A program made the position numbers and the translations under genes. The notes under the pieces were generated by a model that ran no database searches, was not told the origin of the DNA, and saw nothing but the letters and a program-made list of their open reading frames with translations. From positions 1-64,000 of the forward strand of contig CAMVAI010000005.1 in NCBI GenBank assembly GCA_947165435.1: a stretch of 64,000 nt of DNA. The letters run 5' to 3'. This DNA is from an uncultured Prevotella sp. (lineage in GTDB: Bacteria; Bacteroidota; Bacteroidia; Bacteroidales; Bacteroidaceae). Below, piece by piece: positions 8,677 through 17,242 of the stretch. Each line of letters opens with the position of its first letter. Position 1 is the stretch's first letter.

Positions 8677-9168
8677 ATGAAAAAAATCGTTTTATTTGCC
8701 GTGGCGCTGCTGATGTCGGTGGCAGCCAACGCACAGTTTGAGAAAGGCAAGGCCTACGTAGGAGCCTCGCTCTCCGGTTTAGACCTTAGCAGCCAGGCGG
8801 AGAAATTTCATTTAGGTGTCAATGCCAAGGTGGGCTACACGCTGGCCGACGACCTGATGGCTACTGCCGTGGCCAGTTATGAACATCTGAAGGATTCGCC
8901 GGACACCTATTCGTTCGGTGTGGGCGGCCGCTACTATATTGTGCAGAACGGACTCTACCTCGGAGCCGGCATCAAGTACAAGCATACCGAGTGTTACAAT
9001 GATTTCATGCCCGGCCTGCAGATAGGCTATGCCTTCTTCATCAGCCGTACCGTTACCATCGAGCCGGAACTCTATATCGACTTCTCTACGAAGCATTTCA
9101 AGAACTCATGCTATGGCCTGGGTGTAGGTTTTGGCGTGTATCTGTTTAAGGACAAGGAAAAAAACTGA
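8677..9168 (+). CDS. Small outer-membrane beta-barrel protein
   Basis: A 163-residue exported protein with signal peptide MKKIVLFAVALLMSVAANA followed by QFEKGKAYVGA. The remainder alternates aromatic and polar residues in beta-strand-like segments (KVGYTLADDLMATAVASYE, FGVGGRYYIVQNGLYLGAG, IEPELYIDFS) and ends in a typical closing strand, GLGVGFGVYLF, before a short basic tail. This pattern fits the OmpA/OmpX-like eight-strand barrels annotated in Bacteroidetes as outer membrane beta-barrel proteins. An ATG at 8671 is two codons upstream in frame; 8677 is preferred because MKK starts a standard signal peptide. Function is unknown. Confidence 0.75.
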   Translation: MKKIVLFAVALLMSVAANAQFEKGKAYVGASLSGLDLSSQAEKFHLGVNAKVGYTLADDLMATAVASYEHLKDSPDTYSFGVGGRYYIVQNGLYLGAGIKYKHTECYNDFMPGLQIGYAFFISRTVTIEPELYIDFSTKHFKNSCYGLGVGFGVYLFKDKEKN

Positions 9169-9175
9169 ACGGAGT

Positions 9176-10024
9176 ATGTTAAGTGTTGAAGAACTGGTTG
9201 ACAGGCTGATAGACCTGTCGTTTGCCGAAGACATCGGCGACGGCGACCATACCACGCTGTGCTGTATTCCTGAAGATGCCATGGGCAAGAGTCATCTGCT
9301 CATCAAGGAAGACGGCATCCTGGCCGGTGTCGAGATAGCCAAGGAAGTGTTCCGCCGCTTCGACCCCGACATGCAGGTGGAGGTGCTGATGCAGGACGGT
9401 ACACGGGTGAAGAAGGGCGACATTGCCATGGTGGTCTCGGGCCGTGTCCGTTCGCTGTTGCAGACGGAGCGCCTGATGCTGAACATCATGCAGCGCATGA
9501 GCGGTATCGCCACGATGACCGACAAGTATGTGCAGCGGCTGAAGGGCACCAAGACGCGTGTCCTGGATACCCGTAAGACCACTCCCGGCATGCGCATGCT
9601 GGAGAAGCAGGCCGTGAAGATAGGCGGTGGCTGCAACCATCGCATCGGTCTGTTCGACATGATACTGCTGAAAGACAACCATGTCGATTTTGCCGGAGGC
9701 ATCGTCAATGCCATCGACCGCTGCCACCAGTACCTGAAGGAAAAGAATCTCGACCTGAAGATAGAGATTGAGGTGCGTTCGTTCGATGAGCTGCAGCAGG
9801 TGCTGGACCACGGCGGTGTGGACCGCATCATGCTCGACAACTTCAGTGTTCCCGATACGAAGAAGGCGGTGGACATCATTGCCGGTCGCTTCGAGACGGA
9901 GTCGTCGGGGGGCATCACCTTCGATACCATTCGCGACTATGCCGAACAGGGTGTCGATTTCATCAGTGTGGGTGCCCTTACTCATTCTGTGAAGGGCCTT
10001 GACATGAGTTTCAAGGCTTGCTGA
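9176..10024 (+). CDS. nadC: Nicotinate-nucleotide pyrophosphorylase (quinolinate phosphoribosyltransferase)
   Basis: A 282-residue cytoplasmic enzyme of NAD synthesis. It converts quinolinate and PRPP to nicotinate mononucleotide, CO2 and PPi. Family blocks are intact: EDIGDGDHTT near the N-terminus, the substrate-binding TRKTTPGMRMLEKQAVKIGG, the HRIGLFDMILLKDNH loop, and VDFISVGALTHSVKGLDMS at the C-terminus. The ATG at 9176 is preceded by GGAG. An in-frame TTG at 9131 would add 15 residues from inside the preceding gene and is rejected. No nadA or nadB is adjacent. Confidence 0.95.
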   Translation: MLSVEELVDRLIDLSFAEDIGDGDHTTLCCIPEDAMGKSHLLIKEDGILAGVEIAKEVFRRFDPDMQVEVLMQDGTRVKKGDIAMVVSGRVRSLLQTERLMLNIMQRMSGIATMTDKYVQRLKGTKTRVLDTRKTTPGMRMLEKQAVKIGGGCNHRIGLFDMILLKDNHVDFAGGIVNAIDRCHQYLKEKNLDLKIEIEVRSFDELQQVLDHGGVDRIMLDNFSVPDTKKAVDIIAGRFETESSGGITFDTIRDYAEQGVDFISVGALTHSVKGLDMSFKAC

Positions 10025-10025
10025 T

Positions 10026-10177
10026 GATGTTTGACATTTGACGTTTGACATTTGACGTTTGATGTTTGAAGTTTATGATTAGATATAGCCGTGCGTTATG
10101 TTACTGTGTTTTAGCATGCTTAGTGACGGCATGTAGTAATCATAAACTTCAAACTTCAAACGTCAAACCTCAAACAT
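10026..10177 (+). repeat. Heptamer array and 41-bp inverted repeat spanning the M23 start codon
   Basis: From 10029 to 10074 a GTTTGAC-like heptamer is repeated, ending in GTTTATGATTA, which includes the ATG at 10075. The stretch 10137-10177 inside the coding region is its inverted copy. Arm 10041-10081 pairs with 10137-10177 at 37 of 41 positions without gaps, leaving a 55-nt loop (10082-10136). In frame, the inner arm encodes NHKLQTSNVKPQT. Confidence 0.93.
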
Positions 10178-11289
10178 ACCACAGTCCCGTTGACTATGAA
10201 ATCGTATTGGCCGGTAACTTCGGTGAGCCGCGTCCCTGGCATTTCCACGGAGGCATAGATGTTAAGACCGGCAATGTAGAAGGGAAACACATCTACAGCG
10301 TAGCCGACGGCTATGTGTCGCGGCTGACGGTGAATATGTATGGCTTTGGCAATGCCATCTATGTCAGCCACCCTGACGGCAATACCAGCGTCTATTGCCA
10401 TCTGCAGCGGTTTGCCGACGTTTACGAGCAACAGCTGCAGCGCACGGGGCGCGACACACTGTCAATGACGTTTACGCCGGAGCAATTCCCCGTCAAGGGC
10501 GGCGACCTCATCGCCATCAGCGGCAATACCGGCCACAGCACGGGGCCGCACCTGCATCTGGAGATTCACGACACCGAGACCTGGGTGATGCGCGACCCGC
10601 TGGAATTTCTCGGAGCCTTCGTGGCAGACACCGTAGCCCCGCAGGCCCACTCGTTCATGGCTGTTCCAGTCAGTGGCGAGGGGGTGTTCAATGGTGGAAC
10701 AGGCAAGCAGACCTTCGGTTTCGGACAGCCTGCCGACAAGCGGCAACATACCACATGGACGCTGCAACGCCCGTTCACGGCGTGGGGCAGGGTAGGCTTT
10801 GCCCTATGGGCCGACGACTATAGCGAGGCGACTTATAACCACTATGGTGTGCGCCATACGCGCTTACTGGTGGACGGTCGGGAGGTGTTTCGCTCGGATG
10901 TGGACGGCATACCCGTCAGTTGTCAGCCGGAGGTGAACCGCTGGGGCGACTACGACCACTGGCGTCGTACCCGCATCTGGTATATGAAGTCGTATCGCGA
11001 GGAGGGATTGCGGCTGCCCATTCTCCACACATCGCTGCAGCGCGGCATTGTGGATTTCAACGAGGAGCGTCCTTATCACCTTACTTATATACTAAGCGAC
11101 TATCAGGGCAACCAGTCGCAATACGATTTCACGGTTCAGGGCGTTCGCGACCCTCGTGTGCATGCTGAACGGCAGCATCCTTATCGCGCTTCTGGACGGC
11201 AGCATCCTTATCGTGTGCTCGACGACTACCTGCTGTGGCAACAGTGTCTGTGGCCTCTGTATGAGTGGGCTTCTTTCTCCGTTTTTTAA
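10075..11289 (+). CDS. M23-family metallopeptidase lipoprotein
   Basis: A 404-residue putative peptidoglycan endopeptidase. The N-terminus MIRYSRALCYCVLACLVTAC is a lipoprotein signal with lipobox LVTAC. Next comes a short repeat-encoded linker (NHKLQTSNVKPQT), then the LytM/M23 domain. Zinc-site motifs are HFHGGID (56-62, HxxxD) and HLH (159-161) within GHSTGPHLHLEIHD. The C-terminal ~200 residues are an uncharacterised beta-rich region common in Bacteroidetes M23 lipoproteins. ATG 10075 is preferred over the in-frame TTG at 10066. The last 161 bp overlap the convergent tamB gene, and the tail holds a duplicated RQHPYR segment, so the C-terminus past about residue 354 is probably not conserved. 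The start codon lies inside a long inverted repeat. Confidence 0.87.
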   Translation: MIRYSRALCYCVLACLVTACSNHKLQTSNVKPQTYHSPVDYEIVLAGNFGEPRPWHFHGGIDVKTGNVEGKHIYSVADGYVSRLTVNMYGFGNAIYVSHPDGNTSVYCHLQRFADVYEQQLQRTGRDTLSMTFTPEQFPVKGGDLIAISGNTGHSTGPHLHLEIHDTETWVMRDPLEFLGAFVADTVAPQAHSFMAVPVSGEGVFNGGTGKQTFGFGQPADKRQHTTWTLQRPFTAWGRVGFALWADDYSEATYNHYGVRHTRLLVDGREVFRSDVDGIPVSCQPEVNRWGDYDHWRRTRIWYMKSYREEGLRLPILHTSLQRGIVDFNEERPYHLTYILSDYQGNQSQYDFTVQGVRDPRVHAERQHPYRASGRQHPYRVLDDYLLWQQCLWPLYEWASFSVF

Positions 11290-14200
11290 TGCCGAAGAAG
11301 TCGCTGAGACCGTCGAAGTCTTTCTTCATGATGAGTCCGAGACCCTGTGTGTTCAGGCTGGACCGCGTGAAGTAGCGGTCGCTGGTCTGGTTGTACACCT
11401 TCAGGGCCAGGTTGCCGTTGGGGAATAGCAGGTAGCGTATGTCGAAGTCGCCGATGAACGACGTGGTGGCTGTTCTGGCATTGTCGCGGTAGCCGAACTG
11501 TCCGTTGACGAGCAGTCGGTTGTTGAACAGTCGTCCGCTGATGAGTCCCTCGTATTCGGCATTGTTCCACCCCTCGTCGCCCGTCGAGATGTTGGCACCG
11601 AAGTTCCAGTTCTTGCTCTTGATAACGTTGCCCAGCATGTTGTTCAGCTGTCCGCTGAGTGTGCCAGACAGCAGACTCTGCATGGCAAGCGATGTCTTGC
11701 TGGGTCCGCTTTCGTTCTGGTTGGCGTTGTTGGCCCCTTGTGGGAAGAAGCGTCCCACGGCCAGCAGGTAGAGCACTTGCTGGTTCATCTCCTCGTCGCC
11801 GTTGATGACCGACCGTACCATCTGCTTTTCGTCGGTGCTCACGTTGGGCATGTCGATGTCGAAGTTCAGGATGGGTGCCCTCGGTTGTCCGGTGATGTTC
11901 ATCAGACAGTTGACGCGAACGGTATTCGAAAAGCTCCTTCCCACATTCAGGTCCGACAGCGACACCCCGTTGACGGTATGCTGCGCCTGTAGGTTCAGTG
12001 TGGCATCGTAGGGGTCGCCGCCAAAGACGATGGTTCCCCCCTCGCGGAAGGTGAAGTTCTTGCGGATGATGTTTTGTACGGTCAGTCCGTAGGTGCCGTC
12101 GGTAATCTGATAGGTGCCGTTCATGGTGAAGCTGCCCTTGTTGTAGTAGCTTGCCTGCAGGGCACCGTGGCCATGCAGGGTGATATAGTCGGCAGTGCGT
12201 GCATCCATCAGCAGTTGCAGGGTGGCATCCGGCGTGGCGTTGATGTGCAGCCGGATGTAGAGGTCGGAGCGGAACTCGCTGTCGTCTTTCTCCTCTGTGG
12301 CGGCTTCCAGCTTCTCTTGCTGTGCTACAGTCTCACCGCCCGTGTTGCTTCCCCACCGTATGAACTCGTTGTCGTTGACGGCCTCCGGCGATGCGGCATT
12401 ATAGACGAAGAGCGAGTTTTTTTGCGGTGTGACATGCGCTTCGATATCCACCCGGTCGTCGATGCCGTGTATGGCAATGGCCCCTGTAGCATAGACCGTT
12501 CCGTAGAAGCTGTTGTCGCCAAAGCTCTTGAAGTCGTAGGCCAGCAGGTTGTCGGCATCTACGAAGATGTCGTAGGTGAGGTTCGTCAGGTCTTTGTGGT
12601 GTATGCCGCCGGTCAGGATGCCCTTGTTGCCATAATGGTCATAGACGGCGCAGCGGTCGAAGGAAATCTCGTTAGGCACCAGCGTCACCGTGTCGTTGCG
12701 CAGCTCGTAGGCACAGCCCGTAGTCCTTACGTGTGCATTGCCATTGAGCACAATCTGGCCGGTGATGTTGATGGCATCCAGCGGACCGGCCAGTCGGACG
12801 GCCCCCTGTGCATGGCCTGTCACGCTGTCCATGAAGCTGTCGGTAAACGACTGTGCGAAGTCGAGGTGAGTCCCCTCGGCGCGTATGTCGAGGTCGATGA
12901 CGTTCCGCTTGGGCGACACCAGTCCGTCGATATACGTCATCGCGTCGCTGCCGTCGTCGCTGACGGCATGGATGTCAATCTGTTCCTCCGCCCGGTTCCA
13001 TGCCACGTCGGCCCGTAGCGTTCCCATGCGTCCGTGTTCAAAGAGGAAGTCGCGAACCGTGAGACTGCCCTCTGCTTCGAGCGTGCCGAAAACCCCGCGC
13101 AGGGTGCCTCCACCGGTGGCTTTCCCGTCGAAAGTGACGGCATCGAAGCCCACCAGGTCGAGCACATACTGTATGTCCACGTCGCGCATGCGTACCGTGA
13201 TAGAATCGCTGGCCGACTCCGATGCCGTGCCGTTCAGCTGTAGAAACTGTGCGTCGTGACTGATGCCGAAGTCCTTTATTTCCAGATATTTGTCGTGGTA
13301 GGTGATGTAGCTCTGGTGGATGTCCCAGTCGGTATTTCTGACCTTCATCTGCGACGGGGCGATGGTGACGTAGATGTTCTGCTTCCCGTCGTAGGTGGTG
13401 TCGAAGCTCATGTTCGTGACCAGTTTGCCGCTCATGCGCTCCTTGGCGTGGTTGTCCCATGTCAGCGAGTTGGTCAGCTGGTTGTTGTGTGCGCTGCCTA
13501 ACAGGTGCAGGTCGTACTGTTCGCCGTTGTCCATGAACTTGACGAAGCCGGCATCGTATTGTAACGTGTTGAGCGACGATATGATGCCCACATGCCCCTT
13601 GTCGTATCGGCTGCCGTCGTAGTAGAACTGCGGCATGTTGCACTCGAAGGCTATCTGCGAGTGTGTGTCGTTCACCATGCCGTGCATCTGTACAGGCTCT
13701 GCGATGGTGAGCGGGATGCGTCCTATCTGCCGTAGGAATTCCGTGTCGCGTAGGTGTCCGTTGATGGCAAAATTGTTCATCGTGGCTGTCTGCTGTTTGG
13801 GCAGTCCCGGCAGCGTAGGCAGATGCTTGGCCATCAGGTTCGTGATGCTTTGCGGCAGCGTTTGCAGGTCGAAGTCGCCGGTAATCTCCATTTCCCCGAA
13901 GTCGCTGTCCATGCGTACGAAATGTCGGCTGTCGTTATATCCCGACTCGATATGCAGCGCTTTCAGGTTGTAGGTTCCTTGCGGTCCGTCCATTCCCAGG
14001 TTGCTGATGTCTATCGTGCCCACGGCATTGCCCGTACCGCTGCCGCTGATGTCGGCCTTCACGTCACCGGCGAAGCGAGCCTCCCCCCAATAGTCGGTCA
14101 GTCCGATGGCCTGTGGTGCAAAGTGCTGTACGCCGGCATCCACCTTCAGCGTGTTCCTTTGTCGCTGCCGTTCCATCATACCCTCGATGTGCAGGGCGAT

Positions 14201-15682
14201 GTTGGGGTCGTCGATAGCCACTTTTCCTGCTATCTGCTGCGGATTATACCTGCCGTTGATGCTGATATTGCGGTATTGATAGCCATTGTATTCAAACTGT
14301 TCTACCACTCCGTCGGCCAGGATGTCGAGCTTCGTGCCTTCTGTGGGCAGCTGTCCCTCCAGGACTATCTTTGTGGCCAGCGTACCGAAGTGGCTGTCGC
14401 CCAGCAGTCGGCCCAGGTCGATATGCCGTGTGTCGATATCCCCCTTGAAGCGGTGCTGCGGGTCTATGCCTACTTTCAGCAGCATGTTGCCGGCATCGGT
14501 GTTCAGCTGTCCATTGACGTTCAGCTCGCTGTCCCCCGTGCCGCTAGCCACTGCCCTGGCGTGGATGCTGCCCATGTTCTGCAGCACTGCCGGTATTTCG
14601 ACCCGCTGCCCCTTCAGGTTACGGCTGATGAAGTCTATCGACCTGCCCGACAGCATGAGGTCGTTGACGTTCACTGCCCACTGCGGGTTCTTGCTTTGCA
14701 GCCTGCCTACGTGCCCCTCGGCGTCAATGCCGATGTCGCCGGTGGTCGAGCTGACCTTCAGCGACGGCACGTCGATGTGGTCGTTCCTGCCGCTGAAGGT
14801 TGCAGCCAATGACAGCGTGCTGTTGAATGTCTGCAGGTCTGGCAGCAGGCAGGCGATGTCGGCCAGTGTGACCGTCGAGGGTGCTATGCTCCCACTGTAG
14901 TTGAGCGACGGTGTTACGAAGTGATTGCCCCTGAACCGGTAGGTGGCCCGTATGTCGCCCAGCCGCAGCTCCGTGTTGGGCAGGTGCAGCACAAAGTCCG
15001 ACAGTCGGCTGGCGTGTCTTCCTCCGTCATATTTCATGGACAGTCGGCTGATATTCAGTCCCGACTGTTCCTTGAGCGAGAGTCGCTTGATGTTCACGTT
15101 GAGCGAGTCGTCGCGCAGCGCCTTTAGGATGATGTGTGCGCTGATGTCGCTGACCGCCAGGTGGTTGGGGTTCAGTATGCCGGGTGTCTCTGCTGCGTCT
15201 TTGCGGTCATACCGCACGCTGGAGTGTCGCATGATGAGCGAGTTGATGCGCAGGTCAAGAGGGGTGGACGCTGTGGTGTCGCGCGAAGCCAGCGCATCCA
15301 CTACGAACTGGTAGTTGGGAGCCGCCAGCGAGTCGTTGCGATAGAGGGTGACGTGCGTGCCGAACACCTGTGCCGAGGCAATTGAGATGCGCCCCTCGTA
15401 GAGCGGCAGCAGGTCGAGTCGTGCCGATAGCCGCCGCGCCGTGAGCATGTCTGTGCCCTGTTGGTCCTTGATGTTGACATTGTACAGTGTGATATGTGCC
15501 GGCAGCCTTACCTGCAGCCGTTCTATGGTCACCGATGTCCCTAATTCAGAGGCCAGTATGCCGGCGGCCCGTCTGCCTGTATAGCGTTGTACGGCAGGTA
15601 TGCTGAAGGTGAATATCAGCAAGAGGTATAGACCCAGTACGACCCATACCACCGTGTTGAATATGTGCTTCAGTATCTTCAA
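11129..15682 (-). CDS. tamB: TamB-domain (DUF490) translocation/assembly protein
   Basis: A 1517-residue AsmA/TamB-family protein. These span the periplasm as a long beta-groove and help assemble outer-membrane proteins or move lipids. The N-terminus has one transmembrane anchor (VVWVVLGLYLLLIFTFSIPA) followed by the AsmA-like GRRAAGILASELGTSVTIERL. The middle is long, repetitive beta-strand sequence. The C-terminal TamB block includes VRVNCLMNITGQPRAPILNF, EMNQQVLYLLAVGRFFP and LNTQGLGLIMKKDF. The real family end is near DFFGIKKRRKK; about 50 further charged, low-complexity residues (DKDAAVQ twice) are encoded in the overlap with the M23 gene. It starts back to back with nqrA, and a minus-strand TAATTTTG lies upstream (15739-15732). 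No tamA is adjacent. Confidence 0.88.
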   Translation of the reverse strand: MKILKHIFNTVVWVVLGLYLLLIFTFSIPAVQRYTGRRAAGILASELGTSVTIERLQVRLPAHITLYNVNIKDQQGTDMLTARRLSARLDLLPLYEGRISIASAQVFGTHVTLYRNDSLAAPNYQFVVDALASRDTTASTPLDLRINSLIMRHSSVRYDRKDAAETPGILNPNHLAVSDISAHIILKALRDDSLNVNIKRLSLKEQSGLNISRLSMKYDGGRHASRLSDFVLHLPNTELRLGDIRATYRFRGNHFVTPSLNYSGSIAPSTVTLADIACLLPDLQTFNSTLSLAATFSGRNDHIDVPSLKVSSTTGDIGIDAEGHVGRLQSKNPQWAVNVNDLMLSGRSIDFISRNLKGQRVEIPAVLQNMGSIHARAVASGTGDSELNVNGQLNTDAGNMLLKVGIDPQHRFKGDIDTRHIDLGRLLGDSHFGTLATKIVLEGQLPTEGTKLDILADGVVEQFEYNGYQYRNISINGRYNPQQIAGKVAIDDPNIALHIEGMMERQRQRNTLKVDAGVQHFAPQAIGLTDYWGEARFAGDVKADISGSGTGNAVGTIDISNLGMDGPQGTYNLKALHIESGYNDSRHFVRMDSDFGEMEITGDFDLQTLPQSITNLMAKHLPTLPGLPKQQTATMNNFAINGHLRDTEFLRQIGRIPLTIAEPVQMHGMVNDTHSQIAFECNMPQFYYDGSRYDKGHVGIISSLNTLQYDAGFVKFMDNGEQYDLHLLGSAHNNQLTNSLTWDNHAKERMSGKLVTNMSFDTTYDGKQNIYVTIAPSQMKVRNTDWDIHQSYITYHDKYLEIKDFGISHDAQFLQLNGTASESASDSITVRMRDVDIQYVLDLVGFDAVTFDGKATGGGTLRGVFGTLEAEGSLTVRDFLFEHGRMGTLRADVAWNRAEEQIDIHAVSDDGSDAMTYIDGLVSPKRNVIDLDIRAEGTHLDFAQSFTDSFMDSVTGHAQGAVRLAGPLDAINITGQIVLNGNAHVRTTGCAYELRNDTVTLVPNEISFDRCAVYDHYGNKGILTGGIHHKDLTNLTYDIFVDADNLLAYDFKSFGDNSFYGTVYATGAIAIHGIDDRVDIEAHVTPQKNSLFVYNAASPEAVNDNEFIRWGSNTGGETVAQQEKLEAATEEKDDSEFRSDLYIRLHINATPDATLQLLMDARTADYITLHGHGALQASYYNKGSFTMNGTYQITDGTYGLTVQNIIRKNFTFREGGTIVFGGDPYDATLNLQAQHTVNGVSLSDLNVGRSFSNTVRVNCLMNITGQPRAPILNFDIDMPNVSTDEKQMVRSVINGDEEMNQQVLYLLAVGRFFPQGANNANQNESGPSKTSLAMQSLLSGTLSGQLNNMLGNVIKSKNWNFGANISTGDEGWNNAEYEGLISGRLFNNRLLVNGQFGYRDNARTATTSFIGDFDIRYLLFPNGNLALKVYNQTSDRYFTRSSLNTQGLGLIMKKDFDGLSDFFGIKKRRKKPTHTEATDTVATAGSRRAHDKDAAVQKRDKDAAVQHAHEGRERPEP
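11169..11213. repeat. 27-bp in-frame duplication inside the M23/tamB convergent overlap
   Basis: ACGGCAGCATCCTTATCG occurs at 11169-11186 and 11196-11213, an offset of exactly nine codons. It yields RQHPYR twice in the M23 tail (plus strand) and DKDAAVQ twice in the TamB tail (minus strand). Confidence 0.9.
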
Positions 15683-15731
15683 AACTGACAGTCAGAGATA
15701 GCAAAACATTTTGTTCTGCCCAATTTTTCCG

Positions 15732-15739
15732 CAAAATTA
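15732..15739 (-). promoter_or_regulatory. Possible -7 box for tamB
   Basis: Minus-strand TAATTTTG lies 50 nt upstream of the tamB ATG, in the divergent spacer with nqrA. No clear -33 box is seen. Confidence 0.4.
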
Positions 15740-15804
15740 CATTAAAAAGTTGTGACGAGTGCATATTTAGTCGTTTTTTTATGGCAAATATGGCTAAAAA
15801 TGAT

Positions 15805-15812
15805 TAATTTTG
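15805..15812 (+). promoter_or_regulatory. -7 box for the nqr operon
   Basis: TAATTTTG lies 42 nt upstream of the nqrA ATG. The -33 region is only T-rich, so the match rests mainly on the -7 element. Confidence 0.5.
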
Positions 15813-15854
15813 CACCATTGTTATAGAGAAATCATTCCAAAAACTCATTTTATA

Positions 15855-17237
15855 ATGGTCAATGTAATCAAGTTACACAAAGGCTTGGACATTCATCTTC
15901 AAGGCAAGGCTGCAGAGAAGCGCATTCAGCTGAAGTCGAAAGGGCAGTACGCTTTGGTGCCCGACGATTTCGAGGGCGTCACTCCGAAAGTGGTTGTTCG
16001 CGAAGGTGACAAGGTCAAGGCCGGGGATGCATTGTTTGTCAACAAGCAGTATCCCGAAGTAAGGTTCGCCTCCCCCGTCAGCGGCACCGTCCGCGAGGTG
16101 GTACGTGGCGACCGCCGGAAGGTGCTCTGTGTGAAGGTCGATGCCGACGCACAGCAGTCATTTGTTGATTATGGCAAGAAAGATGTGGCCTGCATGGACG
16201 GTCAGGCAGTGATTAGCGCACTGCTGGAAGCCGGTCTCTTCGGGTATATCAACCAGTTGCCTTACGCTATCTCTACCAATCCCTCTGTGCTGCCGAAGGC
16301 CATCTTCGTTTCAGCCCTTCGCGACAAGCCCCTTGCTGCCGACTTCCAGTACGAGGTGCGCGGCCAGGAGCAGGACTTTGTGATGGGTATTGCCGCGCTG
16401 TCGAAGATTGCCAAGACCTATGTCGGCCTGGGCATCCAGCCCGAGATGCAGACCGTGATCCGTCAGCTGGGCATCGAGCAGTTTGCCGACCTGAATATTT
16501 TCGATGGCAAGTGCCCTGCCGGCAATGTCGGCGTGCAGGTGAACCATGTAGCCCCCGTCAACAAAGGCGAGGTGGTGTGGACCATCGGCGACCCGACGGT
16601 AGTGCTGTTCATCGGCCGCCTGTTCAATACGGGCCGTGTGAATCTGACCCGTACCGTAGCCCTGTGCGGCAGCGAGGTGAAGTCGCCGGCCTACGTTGAC
16701 ATGCTCGTGGGTGAAGAGCTCTCCACGCTGCTCAGCAACAGCTACGATGCCTCCCACCACGTGCGCATCATCAATGGCAACGTGCTGACCGGCCGCCCCA
16801 CCACGAAGGAGGGCTTCTTAGGTGCCCACACCTCGGAGATTACCGTCATTCCTGAGGGCGACGATGCCGACGAGATGCTGGGTTGGATACTGCCCCGTTT
16901 CAAGCAGTTCTCCGTCAACCGCAGCTACTTCTCGTGGCTTCAGAATCCTTGGTTTGCAAGCAAGAAGAAGCAGTATGCACTCGATGCCCGCATCAAGGGT
17001 GGCGAGCGTCACATGATTATGAGCGGCGAGTACGACCGTGTGCTGCCCATGGACATCTACGGCGAATACCTTATCAAAGCCATCATCACCGGCGACATCG
17101 ACCGTCAGGAGGCGCTGGGCATCTACGAGGTTTCGCCCGAGGACTTTGCACTGGCCGAGTTTGTCGATTCCTCGAAGCTGGAGCTGCAGCGCATCGTGCG
17201 CGAAGGTCTGAATATTTTACGTAAAGAAAACGCATAA
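15855..17237 (+). CDS. nqrA: Na+-translocating NADH:quinone reductase subunit A
   Basis: A 460-residue cytoplasmic-side subunit of Na+-NQR, which oxidises NADH, reduces quinone and pumps Na+. The N-terminus KLHKGLDIHLQGKA is the standard NqrA opening. It is followed by the barrel-sandwich VVVREGDKVKAGDALFVNKQ and the central GLGIQPEMQTVIRQLG. Related to RnfC but lacking its ferredoxin-like cysteine clusters. ATG 15855 is chosen because it places the conserved KGLD block near the N-terminus; an in-frame start at 15810 would add 15 unconserved residues. First gene of nqrABCDEF; nqrB follows after 5 bp. Confidence 0.95.
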   Translation: MVNVIKLHKGLDIHLQGKAAEKRIQLKSKGQYALVPDDFEGVTPKVVVREGDKVKAGDALFVNKQYPEVRFASPVSGTVREVVRGDRRKVLCVKVDADAQQSFVDYGKKDVACMDGQAVISALLEAGLFGYINQLPYAISTNPSVLPKAIFVSALRDKPLAADFQYEVRGQEQDFVMGIAALSKIAKTYVGLGIQPEMQTVIRQLGIEQFADLNIFDGKCPAGNVGVQVNHVAPVNKGEVVWTIGDPTVVLFIGRLFNTGRVNLTRTVALCGSEVKSPAYVDMLVGEELSTLLSNSYDASHHVRIINGNVLTGRPTTKEGFLGAHTSEITVIPEGDDADEMLGWILPRFKQFSVNRSYFSWLQNPWFASKKKQYALDARIKGGERHMIMSGEYDRVLPMDIYGEYLIKAIITGDIDRQEALGIYEVSPEDFALAEFVDSSKLELQRIVREGLNILRKENA

Positions 17238-17242
17238 CGGAT

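Noticed and set aside
12074..13018. 314-residue plus-strand ORF opposite tamB
   Set aside because: GC-driven shadow in the repetitive beta-strand region of TamB.
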